A DNA stretch of 64,000 nucleotides from Panopea generosa. Its lineage: Eukaryota > Mollusca > Bivalvia > Adapedonta > Hiatellidae. This document shows positions 1 to 12,110 of this stretch, one piece after another. Position numbers and translations under genes: made by a program. The stretch is from contig CM055899.1 of the NCBI GenBank assembly GCA_029582155.1, forward strand, positions 77,378,574-77,442,573, given 5' to 3'. Under the pieces are notes generated by a model. It saw nothing but the letters and a program-made list of their open reading frames with translations, was not told the origin of the DNA and ran no database searches. Positions within the stretch are counted from its first letter, which is position 1. Every line of letters starts with the position of its first letter.

Positions 1-622
1 CAAAAATCAACAGAAATCTTAGTGCATGGACTTATTCATTCACACATTGATTTCTGCAATGGACTTTTCACTAATATACCTGCATATCAGACTGAGACTT
101 CAAAAAATTAAAAATCGTGCAGCCAGGGTTGTCACAGGTGCTCTGTATGACCAACCTAGTAGTGAAATTCTAAAGTCTCTCCACTGACTGCCTGTAAGGG
201 AAAGAATCATGTAAAAAAAATACTGGTTCTTGTCTTTCAGATTGTGCAGGGAACAGCTCCAACTTATTTGAAAGATTTGTTCAATCATGTATAGGGAAAA
301 TACAGATTAAGCTCATCTGATGAAATTAACTTTATAGTGCCAAGAACAAGAATGAAAATGGCAGACAGATCATTCACTGTAGTTGGCCCAAAGTGGTGGA
401 ACAGACTTTCAAAAGATCTCAAATGTGTAACCAGTGAAAGTATATTGAGGTAAAAACTGAAAACTCATTTGTTTTATATATTTTATAACTAAATGATATG
501 ACTGTGAAGTTTTTATGTGCATATTATTGTCGGACTGTATATAATTTTATGCAATCGTGTGAAGCCCAATAGAGTATTGTGCTTACGATACATTTTTGCG
601 CTATACAAATGTATTTGTATTG
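1..622 (+). mobile_element. LINE 3' end (reverse transcriptase C-terminus, decayed)
   Basis: Conceptual translation with several stops gives the C-terminal signature of L2/CR1-like non-LTR retrotransposons: a 'H-IDFCNGL' stretch, 'KNRAARVVTGA', 'LPVRERI', 'GTAPTYLKDLF', then 'VPRTRMKMADRSFTVVGPK' and 'WWNRLSKDLK'. The 3' tail near 590-620 (GCGCTATACAAATGTATTTG) is typical of such elements. It is truncated by the window edge and not functional. The clade assignment is inferred. Confidence 0.75.
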
Positions 623-656
623 GTTTACTTAAATAGCAATTTAATTATAAATAACA

Positions 657-974
657 ATGCTCCAGATAAGCTTTTCTTCAAATGAATATTTTACCCCTTA
701 AATTAGTATGCAATGCTTATTTTCAAAATGTTAAGGGTAAAAATGAAAATTCTTATCAAATTGCCATTTAAAACAAACTAATCGACACTGAAATTGAGAA
801 TAACCAATGATTATTTTACCCCTTAATTTAAATTTCAATGCATTATTTAGAAATTTCAATGCTTACATACCCCCAAATAATGCTTATCTAGAGCACCGAA
901 ATAATGTTCATTTTTACCTAAATAACTTTCTTGAATAAAATACTCATTTCAAGAAAAGCTTATCTGAAGCACTG
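657..974. mobile_element. MITE with about 40-bp terminal inverted repeats
   Basis: The left end (about 657-697, TGCTCCAGATAAGCTTTTCT...) is repeated in inverse orientation at the right end (about 935-974, ...AGAAAAGCTTATCTGAAGCA) with a few mismatches. The interior is AT-rich, has no ORF, and repeats the string TTTTACCCCTTAA. No clean target-site duplication was seen. This is a non-autonomous DNA element of unknown superfamily. Confidence 0.7.
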
Positions 975-2597
975 GTATAAGTTTATAATGTTTACAATAC
1001 ATGTATATGACGACAAAGATAATAAATTAATACAACCAAACAATACAGAATTCTTTAAAAAAATATTTTAAAAACCTGAGCTATATACTTCTAGATAGAT
1101 GAGAATTAGGTACTAGGTACTTCCATCATAAAAATTTACATTTAACAAATTGTGTTATATGTTGAATGGCTAATATTTAATCATCTGTGTAAATCTGACC
1201 AGTATCAAATGAAAAATTATGGTGACAGAATGCACACATCACCAAAAGAATGCAATTTTTATGACTCAAGAGTCATAACTCAGACATTAATCATCTCTCA
1301 AACCAATATAACCCAGCCCCACCCCCTCAATGTTGTTGGTGGGGAATACAAAAATATGACAGCTAAGGAAAATAAATAAACATTAATGTATACTTACATG
1401 TAAAAATACTGAGTTTTGTGGCATTGGCATCCCTGAGGGGAAAAAAAGAAGAAAATTACATGCATGTTATTTCAGCAACAATCATGGTTCAGTAAATTTC
1501 TGCACATTGAAGGCTGTGTTTGTTATAAAGCACCACTGTACATTGGAATTTTCTTGAACTTCCTGACAATATGGTGACGCTAGTTCAAACCGGCATTTGT
1601 CAGGTAGGGCAAAGCAAGTAGAAACCTGCTTTGTTTTTAACCTGTTTTATTACACTACATATTATATATCTTCTTTTATGCTTTTATTATATCCATTTTA
1701 ATCAACTGATGTGCATAAATTCTAGATCCCCAACTGGGTATCAGGAAGATAGATGGATAGATAGTATATTTTAAAGATATTTTTCAATTTTTGAAATATA
1801 CACTTGGGTCCAGATATAATGCAGTTTCTGGGAGCCAATTTATTTTTAACACTGGACCTTGAAATAGATGAAACGATTCAACCGCATTATAAACATTGCG
1901 GTTATGGCTGTGACATTTAGGATTAAAAGTGCTAAAACAAATGTCTGATTCAAATATTAATTTAATGTGTACACAGAAATTGGAAGGATGGGTTTACTCT
2001 AAAGATATTTTTCATTTTTTACAAATATATTTAGCACAATAGATGTTAACATGTCCCTGATTCAAGTATCAATTTGCTGTGTGCACATAAATGATAACAG
2101 GCTTACCTTGAATTGTCAACCAGTTCTGCCAGTGCACCAAAAAGAAACTCATGGGTTGTTCTGAAATAAGCAAGCATTTGGGTATTACAAGGATATTTGT
2201 CTTTTTGCAGACAACAATGTTTCTTCCAATAAAATTAGTATGAGCATGACTAATAAATACTTATTTAAATAGCAGAGTATAACAAATTTGCCTCCATTGT
2301 TAATGCATCACTGCAAATTGATCTTGTTTATTCTCAAAAAATAAACAAGGTTTCAAACACAGCAGTTTCTAGATCCCCATATGATGCCATTCAATTGAGA
2401 CAGACAGGTGTTACTGATTTTGGATGACCTTTATCAGTTTGTCTTTGATAACCAGGAATGTATTCAAGGTTAGTTTTATCAAAAGTTCTAAATAACAATA
2501 ATTAAGGAGGGGAATAAACTGACAGGGACTTTTGGCCATTGAAGATTCAGAAATATAGTAGGTCTACTTGTACTAGTTGGAAGACTGATGATTAATT
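975..2597. other. No gene recognised
   Basis: AT-rich intergenic sequence. The short open frames lack recognisable motifs or splice logic. A weak internal repeat (AAAGATATTTTTCA near 1773 and 1998) is the only structure noted. Confidence 0.6.
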
Positions 2598-2700
2598 GTT
2601 GTTGTTGTATGGTGTTTAGCATCATTTTCAAGAATTTTTCAGTAATATCGCGACAATTTTTCAGTTATATCACGACTGTGTCTTCTCGAATCAGTCTTCT
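2598..2700 (-). mobile_element. SINE fragment (family 4, 3' part)
   Basis: The string from GTTGTATGGTGTTTAGCATC to ...TCAGTTATATCACGACTGTGT matches the 3' part of the fuller tRNA-derived SINE at 50768-51066, in the same orientation. No tRNA-like head is present here. Confidence 0.5.
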
Positions 2701-4003
2701 AAATGCTGCCTAAATTGAGTATCCATGCTTTACAATGTTTTAAACACGCAAGTTGATCTTGAATTTAAAATATTGCATTCTGAATTAAAATTGAAGTATT
2801 TTCCTTGATTTTTCAGTTGCAGTATACAAATTTTGTTATCATAAGTACATCAACAATTTCAAACCGAATATTGTACTGAGAATGGTGTCATTCTGTAGTG
2901 AATTCCGTTGTCCAAAGATCTTTTTAAAATTTGTATTTCTGTGATAAATGGAAATCAGGATATTTCAAAATGAGATTTCTCGAGATTTTGCATGAATACA
3001 CGCGAGCTCATTGCCTGTTGCACAGTAAATGGGCCAATTATGTTAGCATCTAAGTAAAAAAAAAAAGTTTAAGATATTCATTTGTTTTTGTTTTTTTCTA
3101 ATACATTTATGTTTGAAGTATGTAAGACAGCCGAAGAAGAGATAAGTTTCAACTTAAATTTTAAAAAAAATCTTATATTTCTCTAGGCAGGTAGGCAAGG
3201 GGACGGACGTTACAGCTTCATGAGTTATGTTGATGTGTGTGCTTGTTTTTAATGTCTAAGTCTTTAAAATGGGTACATGTATTCATCTTGTGTATCTGTA
3301 GTAACATATAAGCAACATTTGAAAAAAATATGCTTTTGAGTATTTTTTTTTACATTTTGTAGATTCTATACGGGCAAAACAAATATAACCATACTTTTAT
3401 CTTTTCTTTAAAAGATGGTTTTACTTGTTTAATCTGTATAAAATTAACATTAAAATAAAGAAGTAACAAAAATATAACATACTATGAACATTTATTACAG
3501 TCTCTTTTATGTCAATTTTAATAAATAGCATATGTACAACATAAGAGCTCGGGGGACGGACGTTACAATATAAGGGGACGGACGTTACATTAAATTTGAA
3601 CACCACTCTAAGAGAGATACAATTGTTTGAGTTCATACAATTCTTATTTAGTAAAAGTAATGTGTAAAAGAAATGTAGCTACTTATAATTAAAAAAAAAA
3701 TGCAATTTCAAAATAGTATTTTTATAATATATTTCAATTAAAATATGCTAATTCATGATTTTGTCATGCATTCATTGAAATTATTCCGTTTGAATTATTG
3801 GTTATACTTGGTCATACTATTACACAATATTTGATAATAATGGGACTTGTTTTCAGCATCCAATACCCTTTTTGTCCAAGTTTTAGTAATTTTATAGGAA
3901 CTTAAAATTGTCTATAGCACAAGGGGACGGACGTTACATTTAAAAGAGATGATATTAAAACTACATTTTAAGGAAACCACTACTAAATTCTAAAACTTTT
4001 AAA

Positions 4004-5357
4004 CTAATATATAATTAATCCAAGTAATTTAGATGCAACAATGCTTGTTGTGGATTTTTGTTTCTCTTTTCGGTTTCCTAATTTCTGCTTCAGGGATTCA
4101 ATGATAGAGAATTGTGTGTTTAGTTTTTTTCGAGTCACTTTTTGGTTTAACACAGCCTGTACAGAGAGACTCTGACTTGACATCTGGCGAGACCGTGGTG
4201 TTGTATTTTCAACAAGTTTTTCAATGATTCGCGCCTTCTTAGCTGGAGTTCCAAGCAAAGTTTCTTTAACACGTTTGAATGCTCGAGCCTCACTACTTTT
4301 ATACTTGTATGTTTTATCACTGTCAACTATCGGGGAATTTGAAACCGACTTCTTACTGTCCTTTGGGTGAACACGGAGTCGAAAATTGTTAGCCTCTTTA
4401 TCAATCTTTTTCTGGCTGCGTAGTAGTTTCATGTCTTCCCTATGTTGTTCATTCCTTTGTCTTTGGTTTTGGGGGTTCGGGGTTGTAGACATGATGGTCT
4501 CATTTTTTTGGTGTTGTCTTTCCCTGAATTAACGAACACGGTCTGCTGTTGCTGATTTAATTTTCTCTATTAAAGACAGCTTTGAACTTTCTAGGTTGAT
4601 TTTCAGTAGTGTCCTTCAATTTTTGTCTCTCTGCTTTCTTCCTAGCTACATCTTTTTTCTTAGTTTCTGCATGCTTTTCCTGCAATTATGTTAAAGTAAA
4701 ATATTACAAAATGAATTAGTGTTTACAATACCTATAATTTGAACAGCATAGATCCGATACTGTTTTTCAATATTTTATTAAATTCAATACTTATGTCTGT
4801 CTGTCTGTCTATCTCAACTATACACACAATATATGGTATGTATTTACAGACAGTTTAGTTTACTTATTTAAATAATGTTTTTAACTTATTTTACATCAAT
4901 TGTGAAAAAAGAGTTATTACATCTTAGACAAATCATGTTCGAAGTCTTCTTGGGTAGAACCAGTACTAAGCGTATGCAGATAAAGTGCAGTAATTACCAA
5001 GCAAGAATGATTATAAAATATTAAAATAACCTTTAACTAGCAAACATGATTATAACATATCAAAATAACCCCTAACTAGGTAAAAACAACTTAAATGTTT
5101 TTTGCGATCTGTGTAGATGTTGACCCAGATCAGCCATCCATGCAATCTGAGCAGGGTCTACACTGTTTGCTACTCAGTCAATAAATTATAAAAAAAACAC
5201 CCTATAAATCAGGAATAAAGAATGGTCCATTTATAAACCATGTGATGAATAAAGGGATAATATTAAAATAAAATAATCATATATTTACCTTATTAAGCTT
5301 CAATTTTTCTTTGGCGGCACTTTTTGTCTCTTTCTTTCTCGCGTTAAGCTTCTGCAT
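4004..5357 (-). pseudogene. Transposon-encoded K/R-rich protein (broken)
   Basis: A first exon can be read at 5289-5357 (ATG, 23 codons, ending LKLNK at an AAG|GTAAAT donor). A second begins at 4679 after an ATTGCAG acceptor in the same phase (EKHAETKKKDVARKKAERQK). The frame then shifts near 4565, crosses one TAA after 'ADRVR', and runs to 4004. It includes 'YKSSEARAFKRVKETLLGTP' followed by 'AKKARIIEKLVENTTPRSRQ'. This basic, coiled-coil-like style is seen in N-terminal parts of invertebrate transposon proteins. No catalytic domain is visible, and the family is not named with confidence. Confidence 0.5.
4881..4995 (-). mobile_element. SINE family 1, 3' fragment
   Basis: It contains TTATTTTACATCAATTGTGA and GGGTAGAACCAGTACTAAGC, shared with the tRNA-derived SINEs at 38131-38350 and 51226-51428. 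It is nested in the 4-kb transposon. A further degenerate repeat (ACCCAGATCAGCCATCCATG...) follows at about 5118-5175. Confidence 0.55.
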
Positions 5358-7036
5358 CCATTATTGCGCGATAAGAAACGAATGATAAGATTTTTATTTC
5401 ATACCCTTTTAAAGTAAATTTAGATGAAGCCAAGTTGAGCAGTATTTTTTGACATGCCACTTTGTTATTTATACTGTGTATTCTACCTGCCATTTTACCC
5501 CCATTTAACATCATTACCCATTCTAGTTCCCAGGACAAATATGAATTTCTCACCTTTTTAAGAAGTGCCAAATGGAATATAATGTCTACATCTATATTGT
5601 ACAAGGTATATGCTACTGTCAATCTACCTGACATCCTACTGTGCTCTCTTAATTTCCCCCAAGGACTACATTCACACCATGTGGTAATATACACTGGAGA
5701 CATAATGCCCCCCTCTGTCTGCATACTGCACACAGTGCCTCCATAGATCACCCCATGTTTAATAACCCCTGGGTTAATGACAGGATGTATGTAATATTAC
5801 ATCATTTTATGGCCTATTGCTAATTTCAACATTTTCAGTTAAATTAGAGGGTTTGTATCAATTGTACATTGCTACTAAAAATCATGTAACGTCCGTCCCC
5901 TTTTTGTAACGTCCGTCCCCTATTTTTTAAAGTGAATTTAAACATTCAATTTAAATGCAAATTCTCTTAATTTTTGTTTCCTAAACAAACATGTGTATAA
6001 GAAATTTAAGAAAGTACTCTTCCATGAGATTGTAGCTATAAAATTTTATTAAACACCACAATTCATTGATCTTGCATTATGAATTTATTAAAAAAGTCTA
6101 TAATATGTTCAATATATATATATATATATATATATTGATATTTTTTTTTATTCAAGTCTAAACAGCACACTGCTAACATAAAATACTTTTATAAAGTGAA
6201 AAAAAATGTGAAAAGATGATAAAAACATAGATTTATTATTTGTATATATAGAGGGACGGACGTTACGGGGACGGACGTTACATGTCAATTTTACATTTTA
6301 GTGTATATTTTCCTTAAATATGCTCAGACCAAGTTTTATTTAACTTTTTTTTGGATAGTACATGGATATGTATGTCAGCAGGTGAATGTATTATTCTGTT
6401 TATCTTTTTGGAAGAATATATGGTTGGGGGACGGACGTTACAGTTTTTTTGTCACAAATTGAAATTTTCTGATGTTAGGTATTTTTTTCACAAATACACT
6501 ATTTTAACAGTAAAAATAAAACTCTCCTTTTGAATCACATACAATAGCAAAGCATAGGAAGGAAAATAAACATTCATTTAGTACATATTCATATATTTAT
6601 GAATAAATAAGAGAACAAAGGTTTTAATTTAATTTTTTCCATTACGAAGTAGTGGTATCGTTCAAAAGTCTACATAAGAAAAACGACTTAGTTGATTATG
6701 AAAAGCCATACATCAAAATAAAAGTAATTAAAATATCTATTGATAAATTCTAATAAAATGGGTAAATGAGCAACTAAATGAATTTTATGTGTATTTAAAT
6801 AATGGGTAAATTTTAGATGCTAACACATTACGCCCTAAAACAGTTGTTTTGAGCCATTAAAAGCGCTCTTAAAAAAAAATCATGGATTTTTGCATGAAAA
6901 AAAAAAAAAGTACACTTAGGTAATTATGTTATGTTATAGAAATAATGGTTTAATTTAGAATTTAACACATATATATTTTTTTTTATTCATTTACCTGTTT
7001 TTTTAAAAAATTGGCCCATTTACTGTGCAACAGGCA

Positions 7037-8092
7037 TCATTACTTTTCCTTAGAACTCTATATATAAGTTCTTGCCCATGTTCAAGCCTCTGCAAGGCAG
7101 GGACATATAACCAATACCAAGTTAACTTTCTGTGTTGCATCATCGTGTGTGTGTAAAAGTAATGTCTTTCATGCATAACTTTGACAATGAACCCTCAATT
7201 TGGTTTATGTGCCATTATTTGTAGAGGCTCGACAGCGAAACATACGTAATAACACAAGACACAATTGAACATTTTTTAACACCATGTGTGGAGGAACTTA
7301 AATCTACTGATCTCTCCGCACAGTGTATTAAAGAATGAACAGATTACCAAGATGTGAACATACAGATACAAGTTTGAGGGGTACGAAAGGTTAGTACGAA
7401 ATTAATGTTCATCATAGTCGATACTAAATTTATTTAAACGTGCAATTTTGTTTTCAGAAAACAAACACTTCTTACGAATTAGTGTGTAAATAATCCTGAC
7501 TGAGTTGGGCTCTGCTAAGTGTTCCGTATGATGATTGGGTGGCCATTATTGTTGTTGTTTTTTTCTAAGTAAGACCTTGTCCTGGGTCAATATTTACATC
7601 GACACCGTTTGAAGAATCACTGTTTGGCGCTAAAAAACAAGTTTTGCATGATCCAAGCGACGAAAAATGATGGCAGTGTTAAAGTAAATACTGTTATAGT
7701 TTCTTCATTCCATAAATATGTCTGGAAAGCTTGATAGTACTACAAAATCAAAGTAATCGACTGAAAATAATCCAAATTTGTTTCATGCTTCAATTTTAGC
7801 ATCCATCATGGAGATTCTCCTTCCGGTATATCCTTGCGCATGTTGATATCATTGAATATTGAGTTCCTTCAAATTATACAAATCAAGTGTAGGTCAAATG
7901 GTCGGATTTACTAAATATTTAAACAGATAGGTGAAATTTTGCACATACATACAAAAAGAAAAGTAATCTACAAAAATGTTAAGGAAAATAGTTCAGGAAA
8001 AATAGTTCCAGTAGATCTGTCTATCAGCACGTTAACTCTGAGGATGAAAATTATCATTAGCTATCGTCTGCATTTGCGGAGCGGTTCTCTCG
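7037..8092. other. No gene recognised; may include the 5' LTR of the Gypsy element
   Basis: No coding motif is seen. The right part should hold the upstream LTR of the Gypsy element, but no second LTR exists in the window to compare with, so its left boundary cannot be set. Confidence 0.4.
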
Positions 8093-8107
8093 CCCCCCCC
8101 CCCCCCC

Positions 8108-8161
<54 letters not shown>
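8093..8161. repeat. Compound (C)n(CT)n microsatellite
   Basis: A run of C followed by about 26 CT dinucleotides. It creates a spurious Ser/Leu-rich reading frame. Confidence 0.95.
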
Positions 8162-8163
<2 letters not shown>

Positions 8164-8443
8164 ACAGCAGCATGAATTATCTTGTACAGTTGACATGTAG
8201 CCTTACAGCAATAAAGAGTATTACTCTAACGTGCATTGTTATACATCCTCTATAAGCACTACAATATTACATTGGCGACGAGGATATTTATAAGTGGACT
8301 ATTGTTTCTAATTTAATTATTATAATGAATTAATTAGAAGAAAAAAGGATACACACAAGTTGGAATTATAGTTGAATAAACTTGCTGGATTATTGTGACA
8401 TTGCAAGTGTTTAATTAGTCGTACTGATTTTTCACGCGTTACA

Positions 8444-9070
8444 ATGGCAACAGGACTTCTGGTATTTCCCAACTTCAGTATAAGTGAGCCAGCGGTAGGC
8501 ACACGATGGAAAAAATGGCGAAACCGTCTATCAAACCTTTTAGAAGGCATGGACATAAAGGATACGAAAAGAAAACGTGCACTTTTGCTACATTATGCCG
8601 GCGAAGACGCCAACGGCGTGTTCGATACATTGCCAAACACAGGAGACGACTTCGAGTCAGCCATGAAGTCTCTCACAGACTACTTTGCCCCAAAAAGGTA
8701 TGCATAATTTGAGATCTACAAATTCTGACAAGACAAACAACTTCCAAGTGGAAACATTGACACCTATCACACGAGACTAAGGAGATTGTGCGAAAATTGT
8801 GAGACAAAGAAATCAAATCACAGGTAGTACAGGGATGTACATCAACTAGGCTTCGACGTAAAGCTCTCGGACAAGAAATGTCGTTAGATGACATCATTAA
8901 AGAAGCCAGAGCCCTAGAACTTTCGGGCAGACACGATTCTGAAATTGAAGGCAGATCGACGTTGGAAACAAATGCAGTGAAATATAAACATTTAAAGTTA
9001 TCAAGACGAAACACAGTTAAACATAAACGAATCGTAACACCATAAACGAATCGTAACAACATAAACCAAC
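8444..9070 (+). pseudogene. Gypsy gag remnant
   Basis: It starts MATGLLVFPNFSISEP and continues 'TRWKKWRNRLSNLLEGMDI', 'RALLLHYAGEDANGVFDTL', typical of the retrotransposon gag (capsid) fold in mag-like Gypsy elements. A stop occurs after about 87 codons, and later Gag sequence is scattered over frames with several stops. Confidence 0.7.
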
Positions 9071-9074
9071 AAAC

Positions 9075-9425
9075 TTGAAGAAAACATGCAGGAATTGTGG
9101 TTACGAATTTCCACACAAGAATGGAACGAAATACCCTGTTGAAGGAAAGTCATGCACTTATTGTAACAAACGAAACCATTTTGAAGTTGTATGCAGATCA
9201 AAACAAAGGCAATCAAAACAAATCCGTAATTTAGATAACAGTGAAAGTGACAGTGAAACAAATGACTACACCTTTGGATTACAATGTGACAAAATTGAGT
9301 CAACTATAAATTCAATTCAAAATTCAAGAACAAAGATTAAAATTAAAATGAACGGACATCCAATGAGAGTTTTGATTAATACAGGCTCATCAATCAATGT
9401 CATAGACAAGAAGACGTACAACTAA
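9075..9425 (+). pseudogene. Gypsy zinc knuckle and aspartic protease remnant
   Basis: A CX2CX4HX4C knuckle (CTYCNKRNHFEVVC) is followed by a protease start, 'MRVLINTGSSINVIDKKTYN'. The expected catalytic D-T-G reads N-T-G, so the protease would be inactive even if the frame were intact. A stop follows at once. Confidence 0.75.
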
Positions 9426-10460
9426 ATGAAACATAAACCAAAACTCAGCAGAACTGACACAAACGTATATGAATATGGATCCAATTCAGTTAAACTATTA
9501 GGAAAAATACAAGCCACAATAGAAACAGACAACAAAATCACAACTGCACCAGTATTCGTTAGGAAAGGAAAAAGTGGAAACTTGCTGTCGTATGTAACGT
9601 CAGTTGATATACAGGTGATACCTAAAATTAACGCTGTACACTCAAGTAAGGTCAATGAACTTTGCGATAGATACGCATCTGTATTCACAGGATTGGGGAA
9701 AATGCGAGAAACTAAAATAGACTTGCGCATAGACATGAATGTTCAACCTACCATACAGCCGCATAGACGAATTCCGTTTCATCTCAGACAACAGTATGAA
9801 CATGTAGAAACTGAAATAAAACGAGGACTTGGATATTATTGAAAAGGTTGAAGGAACTACAGACTGGGTCTCGCCCTTCGTTGTTGCTCCAAAGCCAAAA
9901 AGTAAAACGAATGCAAAACGGATTTGTGTAGAGACGAGACTACCAAATCAAGCCATTAAGCGCACCCGGCACATTATACCGACAGTAGATGACATGATCG
10001 TAGACTTAAATTGAGCATAAATATTTTCAAAGCTACATTTAAATCAAGGTTATCATCAATTGGAACTGTCGGAGAAATCACGCAACATTAACACGTTTAC
10101 TAGCCATATTGGGTTACATCGATACAAACGTCTGAGCTTTGGAGTCAATAGCGCAGCTAAAATATTCCAAAAAAACATTACGCACAGCCTCAGAAGGACA
10201 GGAAGGGGTACGTAACATAAGTGACTACATCATAGTGTTTGGGAGCACACAAAAATAACATGATGAACGTCTGGAAGCTTCGTTCAAAACACTCCAAGAA
10301 AAAAACCTAACACTAAACAAAAAAAAATGCGAATTCAACAAATGAAGCTAGAGTTCTCTAGTTCTCGGAGAAAATGGACGCTCTGCCGGCCCTAAGAAGT
10401 GTGAAACAATAAAAAAACACACCACCGCCAACTAATGTCTCAGAAGTTAATAGTTTCTTA
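9426..10460 (+). pseudogene. Gypsy reverse transcriptase remnant
   Basis: It carries the pre-RT spacer and RT hallmarks: 'PHRRIPFHLRQQYEHVETEI', then after a frameshift near 9830 'DWVSPFVVAPKPKS', 'NQGYHQLELSEKSR' and 'RYKRLSFGVNSAAKIFQ'. The active-site region reads I-S-D-Y-I-I-V-F-G, with one catalytic Asp replaced by Tyr. Several stops are present. Confidence 0.8.
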
Positions 10461-10618
10461 GCTATGACAAACCATGTTTCATGATTCATACCTGATTACT
10501 CCACAACAACAGAACTTCTGCGCAATCTCACGGAAAAGAATGTTAAATGACAATTGGAACAAGAGCAACTTACTGCTTTTGAAAAACTGAAAACTGATTT
10601 AAGCAATGAAACTGTCAT

Positions 10619-12110
10619 GTACAGTGTCCCGTTGGGGCCATCGCGGCATATTTGTTTAATTAAGTAAAGTCGAAACAACGAAACTACGATGGTAAAAAGT
10701 CGAAACAACGAAACAAAGATGGTTAAAAACCGCAACTAAGATGATGAAAAGTCGAAACTACGATGGTGAAAAGTCGAAACAACGAAACAACGATGGTGAA
10801 ACTACGATGGTGAAAAGTGAAACAAAGTCAGGAATCCAATATGGATTTATAAGAATAATTTGGATTTCTGTAGTATTCATAAAACGCACACAAACGAAAA
10901 ACAAAAGCTTGCTTAAAAATACAAACACGGGATAATTGTACCACCGCTCATATGACCCATTTGTCAAATGTCTCATTACCTAGCGAGCTCGTACACACTG
11001 CACCGTCATGGCAATTAACGAGCGGAGAGATTGTCATAGCTAAATGGTGAATAATGGGCGCGTGATGCACGAAACTAAGATAGATGTCGTTCTTACCAGT
11101 AATGCGGAGGCACATCTAACAATTAGCAATTAATAAAAGTTCTAAATGATCAAAACAGCTTTGACAGCCGTGTAAAACTAACGGTATTTAATGGACCCAT
11201 TTCACCTGTACAGGCAATCTGATCACCTCGGCCTTTATGCTACGCAATAGACCTCTGACATAATAAGGCGCCATTTTGGAAATACTTTCAGTCACATGAT
11301 AAAGTAAAATGGCGGCCCCCTTATGCCACCTGTTTATATACATGTACGTTGAAAATATAAACGTTTGTTAATCAAGACTGATATTTTAAATTTCCCTATA
11401 AATATGACCCATGTCGAGTTTATAAATTAAAAAAATCGATATAACAACGCCATATATAATCAACTTAATGACGGATACATTAGTTGTTACTTTTACGCGA
11501 ATGAACACAGACTTGTAACACAGGCGATTCGCGTTGGTGTATTCTAGAGCTATACACGAGGTGTATTCTACGGAGGATACGGAAATACCCGATGTTTCAC
11601 GATTGCTGTACAGGGAGTCGAATTTCGATATACCTTTAGGCCACGTCACGTTGACGAAACTAAATTAGAATAAGTCGTGAACATTTAAGTTAGAAATTAA
11701 AATTGTAATTACTTTAGGAGTGTGACAACTTAGGATTTGAATTTATAATAGTGATAACTTTAAAAATTGAACTTACAGTACTTAATTTTAGAAAATGGAT
11801 TCGTCATAACTTTGAATTAGATTTATAATGACTCTAGATTTAATTTATAATAAACATTTGTAATCTCAACTAATTTGTGAACTTGTATTTCCAGCTTCAT
11901 TACGATACAAAAGTCGAAACAACGAATCTACGATGGTAAAAAGTCGAGACTACGATGGTCGTTGTTTCGTTGTTTCGACTTTTCACCATCGTAATTGCGA
12001 CTTTTCACCATCGTTGTTTCGTTGTTTCGACTTTTCACCATCGTAGTTTCGTTGTTTTGACTTTACTTAAATTAAGAAATATGCCGCGATGGCCCCAACG
12101 GGACACCGTA
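10619..12110. mobile_element. 1.49-kb DNA transposon nested in Gypsy pol
   Basis: CAGTGTCCCGTTGGGGCCAT at 10622 recurs inverted at about 12090-12108 (with CGG for CAG), and the match runs inward for about 65 bp. Both subterminal regions carry tandem copies of a roughly 30-bp unit built on AAGTCGAAACAACGAAAC and TACGATGGTGAAA, facing each other. GTCAT lies outside both ends (10614-10618, 12111-12115), a candidate 5-bp target duplication. Removing the insert plus one GTCAT keeps the Gypsy pol frame. No transposase ORF is present, so it is non-autonomous. Confidence 0.85.

Larger units (their letters stand above)
3199..6441. repeat. Nine dispersed copies of GGGGACGGACGTTAC
   Basis: Plus-oriented copies lie at 3199-3213, 3552-3566, 3574-3588, 3923-3937, 6253-6266 (one G short), 6267-6281 and 6427-6441. 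Reverse-complement copies lie at 5886-5900 and 5906-5920. All fall inside the 3011-7036 transposon, mostly in its outer thirds. Repeated GC-rich motifs inside TIRs are commonly transposase-binding sites; that role is inferred here. Confidence 0.85.
3011..7036. mobile_element. 4.0-kb DNA transposon with TIRs, decayed
   Basis: TGCCTGTTGCACAGTAAATG (3011 onward, continuing to GGGCCAATT) recurs as its reverse complement at about 7008-7036, giving perfect inverted ends of about 28 bp. The flanks show TCAT just outside both ends, a candidate 4-bp target duplication. Inside are nine copies of a 15-mer and a broken minus-strand gene for a lysine/arginine-rich protein. No DDE transposase core was recognised, so the superfamily is unknown and the element is probably non-autonomous or decayed. 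Confidence 0.7.

Noticed and set aside
5344..5751. 135-codon minus-strand frame inside the 4-kb transposon
   Set aside because: No recognisable domain; it overlaps the better-supported K/R-rich first exon in a different frame.
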